A stretch of DNA of 64,000 bases from NCBI GenBank assembly GCA_963674475.2, contig CAXXFQ010000024.1, forward strand, positions 868,001-932,000, written 5' to 3'. The position numbers were made by a program, and so were the translations under genes. This document shows positions 42,546-51,081 of the stretch, piece by piece. This DNA is from CAXXFQ01 sp963674475 (GTDB taxonomy: Bacteria; Planctomycetota; Planctomycetia; Pirellulales; Thermoguttaceae). The notes beneath the pieces are model-generated. The model did not search any database. It had not been told where the DNA came from and saw only the letters and a program-made list of their open reading frames with translations. Each line of letters begins with the position of its first letter. The stretch's first letter is position 1.

Positions 42546-42767
42546 ATGTTGGTCCTATCCAGAAAGAAAAACGAGAGTATCGTGATCAACGACGACATCA
42601 CAATCGTCGTGGTCGAAATCCGTGGCGACAAGGTTCGCCTTGGTGTGGAAGCACCCAAGGAAGTGCCGGTACATCGCCGCGAGGTTTATGACGCAATTCA
42701 TCGTGACGAACATCCCGATGCGGAAAAAACCGCCACGGAAAAAGCGGTTCCGTCACCCGGCGACTAA
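42546..42767 (+). CDS. csrA: carbon storage regulator CsrA
   Basis: The 73-residue RNA-binding protein reads MLVLSRKKNESIVINDDITI, then GDKVRLGVEAPKEVPVHRREVYDAI, the full CsrA fold with the RNA-contact residues leucine 4 and arginine 44-type in VHRREV. CsrA binds GGA motifs in leaders and alters translation. ATG 42546 sits within GTATAATG with AAGGAACGTG before it; the AGGA element overlaps the ribosome binding site and would suit autoregulation. Longer frames upstream contain no CsrA sequence. The last 15 residues are a hydrophilic tail. Confidence 0.95.
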   Translation: MLVLSRKKNESIVINDDITIVVVEIRGDKVRLGVEAPKEVPVHRREVYDAIHRDEHPDAEKTATEKAVPSPGD

Positions 42768-43079
42768 TTGCCAAGCCCTTCCGTTTTTAAACCGGGAGGA
42801 AGGCGTCCGCGCTATCGTTTTGAAGAAAACACAGCTTTAGCAGTTTGTGAAGGCACGAAAATCGCTTTTTCTTGCTATGGCTGCCCCTTCCTGAAACCCT
42901 CCTCGTGAGCTTATCGCATTCGCGTCTTTTTCAATTTCTTGAATCGACGTGTGGTATCTCAATAGAAAAAGACTTTAAAATCTGGCTTTTTTTGGAGGCA
43001 AGTAGTTGACCAACGAAAAAAGAGCGATTATAAAGTTAGCTTCGCGTTTGGCCGATAAGTAGTCAAACCAAACAAAGAC
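42768..43079. other. intergenic region before tRNA-Glu
   Basis: About 310 bases with no gene. The right part holds the tRNA-Glu promoter. Confidence 0.4.
43006..43034 (+). promoter_or_regulatory. sigma-70-like promoter of tRNA-Glu
   Basis: TTGACC (43006-43011) and TATAAA (43029-43034) are 17 bases apart, 46 bases before the mature tRNA. Confidence 0.6.
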
Positions 43080-43152
43080 GGCCCCATCGTCTAGCGGTCT
43101 AGGACTCCGGCCTTTCACGCCGGCAACACGGGTTCGAGTCCCGTTGGGGTCA
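43080..43152 (+). tRNA. tRNA-Glu (anticodon TTC)
   Basis: The 73-base sequence folds as acceptor GGCCCCA/TGGGGTC, D-arm TCGTCTAGCGGTCTAGGA, anticodon stem CCGGC/GCCGG around loop CTTTCAC (anticodon TTC) and T-arm ACGGG-TTCGAGT-CCCGT. Discriminator A. CCA is not encoded. Confidence 0.95.
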
Positions 43153-43312
43153 CTTGAGCGTTTTTAGCACTGACATTCATGCTAAAACGCTATTATTTGC
43201 ATCAGCACGTACAAGCCCTTGTTTTGCAGGGGCTTGTTTCGTTTCTTGCCGTCCGCATAGGACCGCCAATGAAGTCGTTGTTAAGATCTACTCCAGTCAC
43301 GAAATCACCCGA

Positions 43313-44152
43313 TTACTCGCCCAGCGCCTCCTTCAGCCGTTTAAGTTCTACGTTGGTTTTTTCCATTTGTTGGGTTAGATCCAAAACCGTTTGCTGAAGT
43401 TGGTCGACTTGGTTTCGAACGTCTTCGAGCGAATTTTGAACCGATTCGGCTGACGCATTGATTTCGCTCGGCGTCGAAGCCGTCTGAGCGGGGGCCATGC
43501 TGTCGGGAGTCTGCGCAAGGGGCTGGCCATTGGTCGCCTGTAAAGCGGCAGGGGCTGAAGGCGTGTTGTCGGAGGTTCCTGAAAAATTGCCTTGATACGC
43601 CGCGCGAACCCTTTCCCATTCCCGCTCTTTATAAAGGGCGTGGGACACGACATGCCCGCGACCTGCGGGTGTCAGAGAAACGACCAAACCCTTTTCCTTG
43701 AGACGGTGCAAGATCGGGCGCAGTTCACTCAATCCGGGAATCGGCTCCATGCGCGCGGCCCGGCCGCGGAGTTCCCCTTCGGTCTGGGGGCCGCGCAACA
43801 GTAACTCGGCCATGACGGCCAGTTCGACCTTGTCCGCTCCCAGCCATTGGTAAAGATTGTGGCGATATTTATCGACGCGTCCGGAACCTTGGACCACGAT
43901 GACCGCACCGAGCCCACGCAACCTCTCCAGCGACGATTCGGCGTCTTCCGGCTCAAGATTCATCAGCGGAGCTCGGTTACTCTTTTGATTCGAGCCCGTG
44001 CAAACGGCGTTGAGCGACAGCGGGTAATTGTCCGGCGTCGTTTTGGCCTTTTCGGCGAGCACGCCCAAGACGCGACGGTCGGTGGCGTTGATCGGTTGCC
44101 AGGCGGGGCGGGTTGCTTCAGGCGAGACGGGGCGTTCGGTGTTATCGTTCAT
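43313..44152 (-). CDS. YceH family protein (UPF0502/DUF480) with C-terminal coiled coil
   Basis: The 279-residue protein carries the two winged-helix units of the YceH family: DRRVLGVLAEKAKTTPDNYP and NAVCTGSNQKSNRAP in the first, then LAVMAELLLRGPQTEGELRGR and LHRLKEKGLVV in the second (to about residue 185). The family may bind DNA, but its role is not established. Residues 190-235 are a low-complexity Ser/Pro/Ala linker and 235-279 form a heptad-rich helix (VRNQVDQLQQTVLDLTQQME), so it may oligomerise. E. coli YceH is about 215 residues. It stands alone on the strand. Confidence 0.85.
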   Translation of the reverse strand: MNDNTERPVSPEATRPAWQPINATDRRVLGVLAEKAKTTPDNYPLSLNAVCTGSNQKSNRAPLMNLEPEDAESSLERLRGLGAVIVVQGSGRVDKYRHNLYQWLGADKVELAVMAELLLRGPQTEGELRGRAARMEPIPGLSELRPILHRLKEKGLVVSLTPAGRGHVVSHALYKEREWERVRAAYQGNFSGTSDNTPSAPAALQATNGQPLAQTPDSMAPAQTASTPSEINASAESVQNSLEDVRNQVDQLQQTVLDLTQQMEKTNVELKRLKEALGE

Positions 44153-44283
44153 CCTTGGCGTTTTCCTCGTTGGTCCGATTCTCTGTTCTCAGAAAAAACA
44201 CAAAATAGTTGAACGATTTTTACAAAACCCGTGCCTTAAGGCAAGATCGGTTGCTTCGAATGAGACCGTTTTGGATCGACCTG

Positions 44284-47200
44284 TTATTCTTCCTGGAGCG
44301 TTCTCACGAGCGGAGCTTGGTCGAAACCTCGCAACGCCCAACGGCCGATCAGCCATCCTGTCCCCAGGACAGCCACGGCCACGAGAAGCGAAAATTTCGA
44401 AAAACTTCGGTCCGACCCTTCTTGAGCGACTTGCATGAAAAAGGCCGCCAGTGAAGCGACGTAGCCAATTCCGACTCCCAGCCCGACGAGAATCGTGTTT
44501 TCCGTCGAGAGAATTTTGATCAACCGACGTCGGGAAAAGCCGACCGCTTGCAACAAGGCCAGTTCGCGGCGTCGCTCAAGGAGATTTCGTCGAACCACCG
44601 CGCCAAGGCCCAGGGTTCCCAAGAGCAGTCCCAGGAGCCCTAGACTTTGAAAGGCGGAAAGGTAGGTATTTTGAATTGCCATGAACCGCGCCAAACGGGC
44701 CTGGCTCGTCTCGATCGATAGGCCGTAATCTCCCAATACCTTTTGGAGTATTCGTTTGACCGAGGCGATTTTTTCCGGCGGCGCGTCAATCAGAAAAAAT
44801 TGATACCCCTTTACCTCGGGAAACCGAGAAAGAAGGTCCGCTTCGGCGACGAGAAGGTTTCCCTGCAAGATCGAGCCCGACAGAAGACCGGCCACCTCGA
44901 AGCAGACCGGTCGCCCGGTTTCGTCAGTCGTCTCATAGGTTTCCCCCAATCCTCGCCACAGTTGCAGCGCGTAGTTGGCCGTGTTCTTTTCGAGCACCAT
45001 CGGGATTGAATCGGGATTCGTGGATGGTTTTTCGAGTGAATGCCAGGGGGATGCCGGATTACTCGAATCGACCCAAGTGAACCCCGTTCGATTGAACACT
45101 GACTCAGGGACTCCTAAAATGCGCGGACGTCGGGCCTGATAAAGGTTCAAGCAACTTGCGTCATTGCCCGAAAGGACTCGTAAGGAAACCAGGGAGACAC
45201 CTTCCAGAGCCGCTTCGCTTTCCGGAGAAAAACCGAGTTCCGCCCACCCTTCTTTCGTTCCCGGATCGTGGTAGATTGGCAGATCGGACTCGGCAACCAA
45301 CGTGAACCCGTCGACCCCGGAACCGACCGTTTCGGGAAGTTCAAAACGAAAGAGATCCATCGTGGCCAGCAAAAAAGTGGTCGAGGCGATCAGGCCAACG
45401 ACCAGAAGACTTCGCCACGGGTGACGTCCCGCGTTTTGCCAGGCAAGGCGACGATGGTTATCTCGATTTGCCACGATCGCCGGAAAACGTCCCACCGACC
45501 GCAAAAAAAGAGACGCTCCCCAAAGCAACAGAACGAGGGCCAAGACGCTGCCGAGAAAAAAGAAAACGGGGTCCCCTCGTTGCTCTTTCGATAAAGTGGC
45601 GACCAAGAAACCGATGCTCAGTAAAAGAAAAATCACGACGACACTTCTGCGGAAAAACCGGCCGTTTCGTGACACCAAAACGTTGACGCGAGGTTGGGCG
45701 CGACCGTCCAAAAGCCTTCGAGGCGACTCTTTTCCCAATCGACGGACCGATCCGGCAATCACCACGGCGGCCAAAAGCCAGATCAAGATCGGACCAAGAA
45801 TCAGACTCATCGGCTGAGGGGAAAAGGTGAGGAATCGCGTACCGATCGCATCTTGCCACCAATGATGCAGGCCAAAAAGCATCAGCTGCCCATAAGCCAA
45901 CCCAACTCCCGCCCCCAGGAGACTCCCTAAAGCGGCTACGATCCACCCCTCAAAGGCAAGAAGTCGTCCGAGTCGCCGACTAGGCCATCCAACGGCCCGA
46001 AGCAGTCCGATCGATCTTTCACGCGAGTCAACACCCAAGCGAAATAGCAGCACGATCAAAAGCAAGGCCGAGGCGATCACAAAAAAACTGAGTGCCAAAA
46101 ACAAGATGCCGAACGGGGTCGCCCCCTGCGCGGCGGCAAGAGCCTCTTCGCGAATCGGCTGAAAAACCAGTCCAAGTTCACTTGGATCGATTTGAGAGAG
46201 CAACGCATCGAGCTCTTGACTCGTCACCGACGGCTCGAGAAAAAACGTCGTCGTCTTACCGAATCGACTTCCCCAGAGTTTTCGACCGGTCGCAAGCGAA
46301 ACGAACGCCTTGGGCGTGGCCCGGTACTGGTCCCAATACGCTTCGTCTTTGTCACGGATTTTCGTCGCGTCGAACTCAAACGGCGGGTCCCAGTCGGCCA
46401 TCGAAAGCTGGTCGGTCACGCCGCGCAGTCTCGGAGTCCACCCGGGCACGACAGCGGGACCTTCCATCGGAACGACCCCCGCGACCGTCATTGAAATCGT
46501 CTTGCGTTTGAGCCGACCGTGGACGCTTTCGGGCTCGAAATAACTCAAGCGGACTTGGTCGCCGGTCTTGGCCTTCAGATCGTCGGCGGCCCAGCGGTTC
46601 AAAACAATTTGATTCTCTTCAAGCGATCCAAGCGGTTTTCCATCCGCGTTTTTCCAAGGCCCAAGTGGAGACTCGTCAAAATCGATCGCCGCGACAGTCG
46701 CATAAGGAGTTTCTTTTAAGCCTAGCCGAATCGACTCGACCAGATAGGTCAAAACCGGTTCGATTTTCACCTCGGGAGACCGTTGTTTGATTTGTTCAAG
46801 CAAGGCCGTTTCCGCGCGAGGTTCGAAGAGCATCCTTTCGGTATTGAGAAAGGCCCGGTTCTTATCGACCGTTCCAATCTGCCACCCGAGATCGTCAGCC
46901 GTGATCGTCAAACGGGCCGTTTTTTTGGACCCGTCGGTCGGTCTGGAGGAAGTCGCTTTTTTCTCTTGCTTGACAACCGAAAAAATCGTGTTGATCCGCC
47001 CCGGTCGATCGAGCCAACGCTGGAGCATCGCAAGCGGGACCCACGCATTGCGCGTCGGCCGTTGGGTCGTTCGTACTGCAAAACGCCCGAGCCCTTCATC
47101 GGGAACGATTTCCACGACCCGAAGCCGGATGTTTTCGATCGGGGTGTCACGCCGCCCCAAAGGGGTTTCCGCCGGAATCGAAGCTGGTCGCGACAGTCGC

Positions 47201-47655
47201 AGGACAACCGGATCGCCCACCACGACGCCCAATTGGTCGGCCAGCTCGCGATTCAACACGATCTCGCGTCCCTCGGGAATCTTTTCGAACTGCTCGGGAG
47301 CAAGCCGATAAAAGGCATTGTCGACGCCGAAAAGCCGTGCCCCCGCCACTCGGCGTTTTTCATCACCTTTGGCAGGGCTCTCGATGACCGCCGGAAGCAG
47401 AATCGCGGGAAGCAATCCCTTTTGGTCAGCCTGGTCGGCACGAAAGAAACGGTTGCCGGTTGCCATTTTCTCGATCGGACCCAAGCGGTCTAAGGCCAAC
47501 CTTTGCAGGCTCTCCCGCATTGAGTCACCGACAGTCAACGCGCCGGTCAAAACGGCCGCCGCCGCAACGACCCCCACCGCCATCGCCAGATTCGATCGCC
47601 AATGATACCACATCGAACGGACGGCAAATCGGCGAAATGAAAATCGGTCCGACAT
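44284..47655 (-). CDS. FtsX-like ABC transporter permease family protein
   Basis: The 1123-residue membrane protein starts with a short cytosolic part and a first helix (about residues 23-43), a large extracytoplasmic MacB-type domain (about 50-500), a first FtsX helix bundle (about 515-660), another helix set and second soluble domain (about 680-1000) and a last FtsX bundle (about 1005-1115) with the typical RRNLLERRRELALLQAVGFS. Such permeases power extraction of lipoproteins, peptides or other surface substrates with an ATPase partner. None is adjacent here; the next genes are DUF6263-like and nadK. Start ATG 47655 has no obvious ribosome binding site. Confidence 0.88.
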   Translation of the reverse strand: MSDRFSFRRFAVRSMWYHWRSNLAMAVGVVAAAAVLTGALTVGDSMRESLQRLALDRLGPIEKMATGNRFFRADQADQKGLLPAILLPAVIESPAKGDEKRRVAGARLFGVDNAFYRLAPEQFEKIPEGREIVLNRELADQLGVVVGDPVVLRLSRPASIPAETPLGRRDTPIENIRLRVVEIVPDEGLGRFAVRTTQRPTRNAWVPLAMLQRWLDRPGRINTIFSVVKQEKKATSSRPTDGSKKTARLTITADDLGWQIGTVDKNRAFLNTERMLFEPRAETALLEQIKQRSPEVKIEPVLTYLVESIRLGLKETPYATVAAIDFDESPLGPWKNADGKPLGSLEENQIVLNRWAADDLKAKTGDQVRLSYFEPESVHGRLKRKTISMTVAGVVPMEGPAVVPGWTPRLRGVTDQLSMADWDPPFEFDATKIRDKDEAYWDQYRATPKAFVSLATGRKLWGSRFGKTTTFFLEPSVTSQELDALLSQIDPSELGLVFQPIREEALAAAQGATPFGILFLALSFFVIASALLLIVLLFRLGVDSRERSIGLLRAVGWPSRRLGRLLAFEGWIVAALGSLLGAGVGLAYGQLMLFGLHHWWQDAIGTRFLTFSPQPMSLILGPILIWLLAAVVIAGSVRRLGKESPRRLLDGRAQPRVNVLVSRNGRFFRRSVVVIFLLLSIGFLVATLSKEQRGDPVFFFLGSVLALVLLLWGASLFLRSVGRFPAIVANRDNHRRLAWQNAGRHPWRSLLVVGLIASTTFLLATMDLFRFELPETVGSGVDGFTLVAESDLPIYHDPGTKEGWAELGFSPESEAALEGVSLVSLRVLSGNDASCLNLYQARRPRILGVPESVFNRTGFTWVDSSNPASPWHSLEKPSTNPDSIPMVLEKNTANYALQLWRGLGETYETTDETGRPVCFEVAGLLSGSILQGNLLVAEADLLSRFPEVKGYQFFLIDAPPEKIASVKRILQKVLGDYGLSIETSQARLARFMAIQNTYLSAFQSLGLLGLLLGTLGLGAVVRRNLLERRRELALLQAVGFSRRRLIKILSTENTILVGLGVGIGYVASLAAFFMQVAQEGSDRSFSKFSLLVAVAVLGTGWLIGRWALRGFDQAPLVRTLQEE

Positions 47656-47724
47656 GAAAACCAGTTCGAGGGTAAATTGATGGCGGCGGTTTGCTCAATA
47701 TTCAAAAGTCCCGGTGCGCCGAAA

Positions 47725-48645
47725 TTATTTCAGAATTTTTTGGGTCGTTCGGGACCGTTGCTGCAAGGACGATTCGGGGGTGTGAAAGCCGACCACCGTT
47801 TTGTCAAGATCCTTTTGCTCGTCAATCAAACGACCTCGGGCCAGGTCGAATCGCACCCAACCCTCTCCATAGTGCTCGATCAACTTCGACTCCAGCGACG
47901 GATCGTTCATCGGGGTCAATATCTGAGTGGAAACATCGATGGTGGCGATTCCCGTTTTGACTTTCCGAAGCGTGAAGCTCTGCTGAAGCTGGATTTTCTT
48001 GGTCCCGCCATTCTCCAGCGGCACGCGAATTTCATGCGGATAGCTCCACGTATGGCCGACGGCGATCGGCTTTTTTGGGAAAGGGATCGTGATTTGCGCC
48101 TGATTTTGTCCGGGCCCGGGAAGCAGTTGTTCACGCTCGACAACATTGCCTTGCGGGTCCATGTGGAATCGGGCGCGCGGACGGCCGATCTGTTTGGCGA
48201 TCGATTCGTAAACCATCGGCGGTTTTTGGTCTTTTTTGCTGTTGTAGCGAACCTCGTCTTGGCCGGACATCTTTTGCCACATGTCGACCTCGTCGATCTG
48301 CTGCGTGAAGATCGCCGTCCCGTCGTCGGCCACTTTTTCCACTTTCCAAAGATTCACCGAGCGGTCAATGGTTTCGACCTTTTGAGTCGTTTCTCCAATC
48401 GTCGCTTTGACGGTTTTCCGAAGCGTGACCTGCCAGCGGATCGTTTCGCCCGGTTCAAGCCGATAACGGAGCAAGTACGTTTGCTCTGAGGAATCTTCCA
48501 CTGCCGTCGACTTCTCTTCGGTCGTGGAAGCGGCTTTGGGCTTCAATGAATCCGCTTGTTTTTCTTCAGCCAACACGACCGAAAAGCATAAAAACGACAT
48601 CATAAATCCAACCAGCACACGTCGAACGCTCAAAAAATTCATCAT
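47725..48645 (-). CDS. exported protein, DUF6263-like
   Basis: The 306-residue protein has a signal peptide (RRVLVGFMMSFLCFSVVLA, cleavage near residue 26), an acid/lysine-rich linker and a beta-rich domain with LLRYRLEPGETIRWQVTL, FHMDPQGNVV, PFPKKPIAVGHTWSY and EGWVRFDLARGRLI. Such a pattern ('L+ +GE..R+.....') fits the DUF6263 group of planctomycete exported proteins; the function is not known. Its ATG (48645) overlaps the stop codon of nadK (ATGATGA), so the two are translationally coupled. The FtsX gene starts 69 bases downstream. Confidence 0.65.
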   Translation of the reverse strand: MMNFLSVRRVLVGFMMSFLCFSVVLAEEKQADSLKPKAASTTEEKSTAVEDSSEQTYLLRYRLEPGETIRWQVTLRKTVKATIGETTQKVETIDRSVNLWKVEKVADDGTAIFTQQIDEVDMWQKMSGQDEVRYNSKKDQKPPMVYESIAKQIGRPRARFHMDPQGNVVEREQLLPGPGQNQAQITIPFPKKPIAVGHTWSYPHEIRVPLENGGTKKIQLQQSFTLRKVKTGIATIDVSTQILTPMNDPSLESKLIEHYGEGWVRFDLARGRLIDEQKDLDKTVVGFHTPESSLQQRSRTTQKILK

Positions 48646-49550
48646 TCGTCGGTTCCTTCCTCTCTGTGGTAATGCATTTCCAATCGACGAAAACGACCGC
48701 TCCAACCAAGTTTTTCACGAAGCGTTCGATAATAACTGTGATCCGGCCCGGCAACCAGTTTAAAACTGGGCGTGATCTTTTGAACCCGAATCCGATCGTT
48801 CGCCTCAAGTGTCCCGACAACCCGTCCGTCGACGACCAGACCGGTTTGCTCACTCGGGTGAGGAACCAAAAGATCGAAAACCCGATCAGCCGAGTCGACC
48901 ACCGGGCGATGGGTCAGCGTATGCGGACTGATCGGCGAGATGACGAACGCCTCCAAGGTTTTCCGAAGAATCGGGCCACCGGCCGAAAGGCTGTGGGCCG
49001 TCGAGCCGACCGGACTGGCGATAATCAGCCCGTCGCAACTGTAAGTCGTGACCAGTTCGCCGTCCACGTATAGATCCACATCCAGGATCGAAAACGTCGC
49101 CCCACTTTGCACGGCGACCTCGTTAAGCCCGCGAACACAACGGATTACCTCCTCACCGCGAATCCAAAGGCACTCGAACATCAAGTGCTCGATCACTTTC
49201 AGTTTCCCCTGTTGATAATCCTCCAACAATTTGGGGACTTCCAACAACGAAAGGTCGGCCAGGAAACCCAGCTTCCCCATATTGACCGCCAGCACGGGCA
49301 GTTGATGGCAATCCATCTGATGCGCCGCGCGCAGAATCGACCCGTCGCCTCCCAGAACGATAGCCAAGTCGGCATCGACCGCGGACAAATCCTTCAGTCC
49401 CGTAAAATCGGATTCGACCACTTCGACCCATTCGGGCAGCATCTTTCGCAGTTGCTTTGCCCCTTCCAAAACGCCGGGCCGACCACCAAATCCGAGAAGA
49501 ACTACCCTCAACCGAGGGGGGGCTTCCCGTTGATTATTTTCCTTATTCAT
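48642..49550 (-). CDS. nadK: NAD kinase
   Basis: The 302-residue enzyme makes NADP from NAD and ATP or polyphosphate. It has the ATP-site VLGGDGSILRAA, NMGKLGFLADL and the NAD-site segment ATTYSCDGLIIASPVGSTAHSLSAGGPI, all family hallmarks. ATG 49550 (MNKENNQRE) is preferred to the upstream ATG at 49562 and the longer frame from 49598; none has a strong ribosome binding site. The coding end overlaps the start of the DUF6263-like gene. Confidence 0.93.
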   Translation of the reverse strand: MNKENNQREAPPRLRVVLLGFGGRPGVLEGAKQLRKMLPEWVEVVESDFTGLKDLSAVDADLAIVLGGDGSILRAAHQMDCHQLPVLAVNMGKLGFLADLSLLEVPKLLEDYQQGKLKVIEHLMFECLWIRGEEVIRCVRGLNEVAVQSGATFSILDVDLYVDGELVTTYSCDGLIIASPVGSTAHSLSAGGPILRKTLEAFVISPISPHTLTHRPVVDSADRVFDLLVPHPSEQTGLVVDGRVVGTLEANDRIRVQKITPSFKLVAGPDHSYYRTLREKLGWSGRFRRLEMHYHREEGTDE

Positions 49551-49596
49551 AGCCCAAATCATACCCCAAACCCCCAACCCCGCAAACCCCCTTTTC

Positions 49597-49713
49597 ACCG
49601 GTGCTTCCGCACCAACTTCTTATACCCGCTCCCGTTGGTCGCTAGTACGGGATGTGCAGGTGGTCGAAGGCCTTGTGAGAAAATAGAGGAGGGATTTATT
49701 TTCGGCGTTTTTT
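49597..49713. repeat. 115-bp intergenic repeat, copy A
   Basis: The unit starts ACCGGTGCTTCCGCACC (hairpin GGTGC-TTCC-GCACC), continues CCCGCTCCCGTTGGTCGC and ends CGGCGTTTTTT. It is about 70% identical to copy B at 49716-49829. Confidence 0.8.
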
Positions 49714-49715
49714 AG

Positions 49716-49829
49716 ACCGGTGCTTCCGCACCGACACACAGAACCCGCTCCCGTTGGTCGCTGATGTGGGATGCGCAGTTGGTTGGAGGCCCTCTGGAAA
49801 TTGGGTGGAGGGTCCTTTATGGTGTTTTT
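49716..49829. repeat. 115-bp intergenic repeat, copy B
   Basis: It starts ACCGGTGCTTCCGCACCG with the same hairpin, shares CCCGCTCCCGTTGGTCGCT and GGATG(T/C)GCAG with copy A and ends GGTGTTTTT. Confidence 0.8.
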
Positions 49830-49954
49830 CTGGGAGGGTGTGGTTCTTGACCGCGGCGAACCGAGTTGACCGAGACCGGCTGATTCGGCTATGGTGTCCG
49901 AATGGATGAGAACCGTCAAGGAAAAAGAGCCTCTTCACCGATCGAGAAAACCGC

Positions 49955-50949
49955 ATGAAACCGATTGTCGTTGTCAGCCGTTGCTTTGGATTCGCCCGGT
50001 GCCGCTATGATGGCCTGACGGTGCTCGACCCGGCGATGGCGGCGTGGATCAAGGCGCTTCGCCCTTATGTCGAGTGGCAAACGGTTTGTCCGGAATCCGA
50101 TCTGAAACTCGGCATCCCGCGTCCGCCGATTCGTGTGGTCAACGAGAGGGAAAGGGGGAGTTGCGACTTTTTCAACCGGAAACCGGAATCGACTTGACCG
50201 ACCGGATGAACCGGTTCTCCGAGGCGTTTCTCGACTCCCACGGCGAAGCGGACGGGTTTATTCTCAAAGGAAAATCCCCTTCCTGCGGCGTCGGCGACAC
50301 CAAAATCTTTCCGGACACCGAGACTGAAAGAATTCTTTGTCGGGAGCATGGTTTTTTCGCTCGCCACGTCCTCGCCCGCTACGGAGCGACGGCCATTCTC
50401 AGCGAACGGCTTCTCCTCGACCAAGCCACACGTGAAGAATGGCTCATCCGCTTGTTTCTTCATGCCCGATGGCGCGAAACCAAACTTTCCGGCAATCCGG
50501 CCCGGCTGGCCGATTTTCATAGAGCAAACCGTTTTTGGCTCGCCTCGCTCAATCCAATCGCCTTCGATCAACTCGAAAGTCAGCGGCAACGACTTCGACA
50601 GACCGACCAAAAATATCCCGTTGCCGATCAATTTAACGTGTACGAAAAACAACTCGTCGCGCTCTTGCGTTCTCTGCCGAGACGCTCGCGAAGAGCAGCC
50701 CTGTTGAAAAAAATCGTTTCGCGATATAACGATTCGCTTCGGCCACGAGTCCGAGGTGAAATTCGCGAGGCGCTCAATCAATATCAATTCGGCTCGCTGC
50801 CGTTAGGGGCGGTGATTTTAGGTATTCAAAAACGGCTCGGTTCACAAGAAGAGGCGAACCGGTTCCGACAAGACCTTTCAATCCCCTATCCGCAAACGCT
50901 CATCGAAAAAGTACTCTACCCTGATTTATTGGAAGATGGTTCCCTCTAA
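49955..50949 (+). pseudogene. DUF523-DUF1722 (YbgA-like) gene broken by a one-base frameshift
   Basis: Two overlapping frames together make one protein of about 331 residues. The first frame (49955-50197) holds the DUF523 start, VVVSRCFGFARCRYDG; the second (read from about 50150 to 50949) continues with ELRLFQPETGIDLTDRM, DGFILKGKSPSCGVGDTKI and the DUF1722/YbgA domain (about residues 180-320, KYPVADQFNVYEKQLV, YNDSLRPRVRGEIREAL). The switch falls in AAAGGGGGAG at 50151-50160; adding one base there would restore VNEREKGELRLFQPETG. The rest shows no decay, so a sequencing or assembly error in a homopolymer run is as likely as a real mutation. Similar fused proteins are linked to thiouracil handling or unknown repair roles; function here is not claimed. 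Confidence 0.8.
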
Positions 50950-50983
50950 AAATAGTCTTTCAAGAAAAGCCTTATCAAACGAA

Positions 50984-51018
50984 AAGGGGAGAACCATTTC
51001 GAGACGGTTCTCCCCTTG
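50984..51018. terminator. intrinsic terminator between convergent genes
   Basis: AAGGGGAGAACC (50984-50995) pairs with GGTTCTCCCCTT (51006-51017) and is followed by GTTTTTTTG. It ends the DUF523 gene on the plus strand; A-runs on the left let it work for the FG-GAP gene less well. Confidence 0.85.
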
Positions 51019-51081
51019 TTTTTTTGAACTCAAATATCCCGGCAAGAGCGATTGCCAATCGGTCACTCGCTTTTGAACCGG

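Larger units (their letters stand above)
49551..49954. other. divergent intergenic region with two long direct repeats
   Basis: No gene is supported. Most of the stretch is made up of the two 115-base repeats described separately; the right 120 bases should hold the promoter of the DUF523 gene. Confidence 0.5.

Noticed and set aside
50151..50160. Programmed -1 frameshift in the DUF523 gene
   Set aside because: The run AAAGGGGGAG is not in the phase of a classic X XXY YYZ heptamer, and no downstream pseudoknot is evident; error or mutation is simpler.
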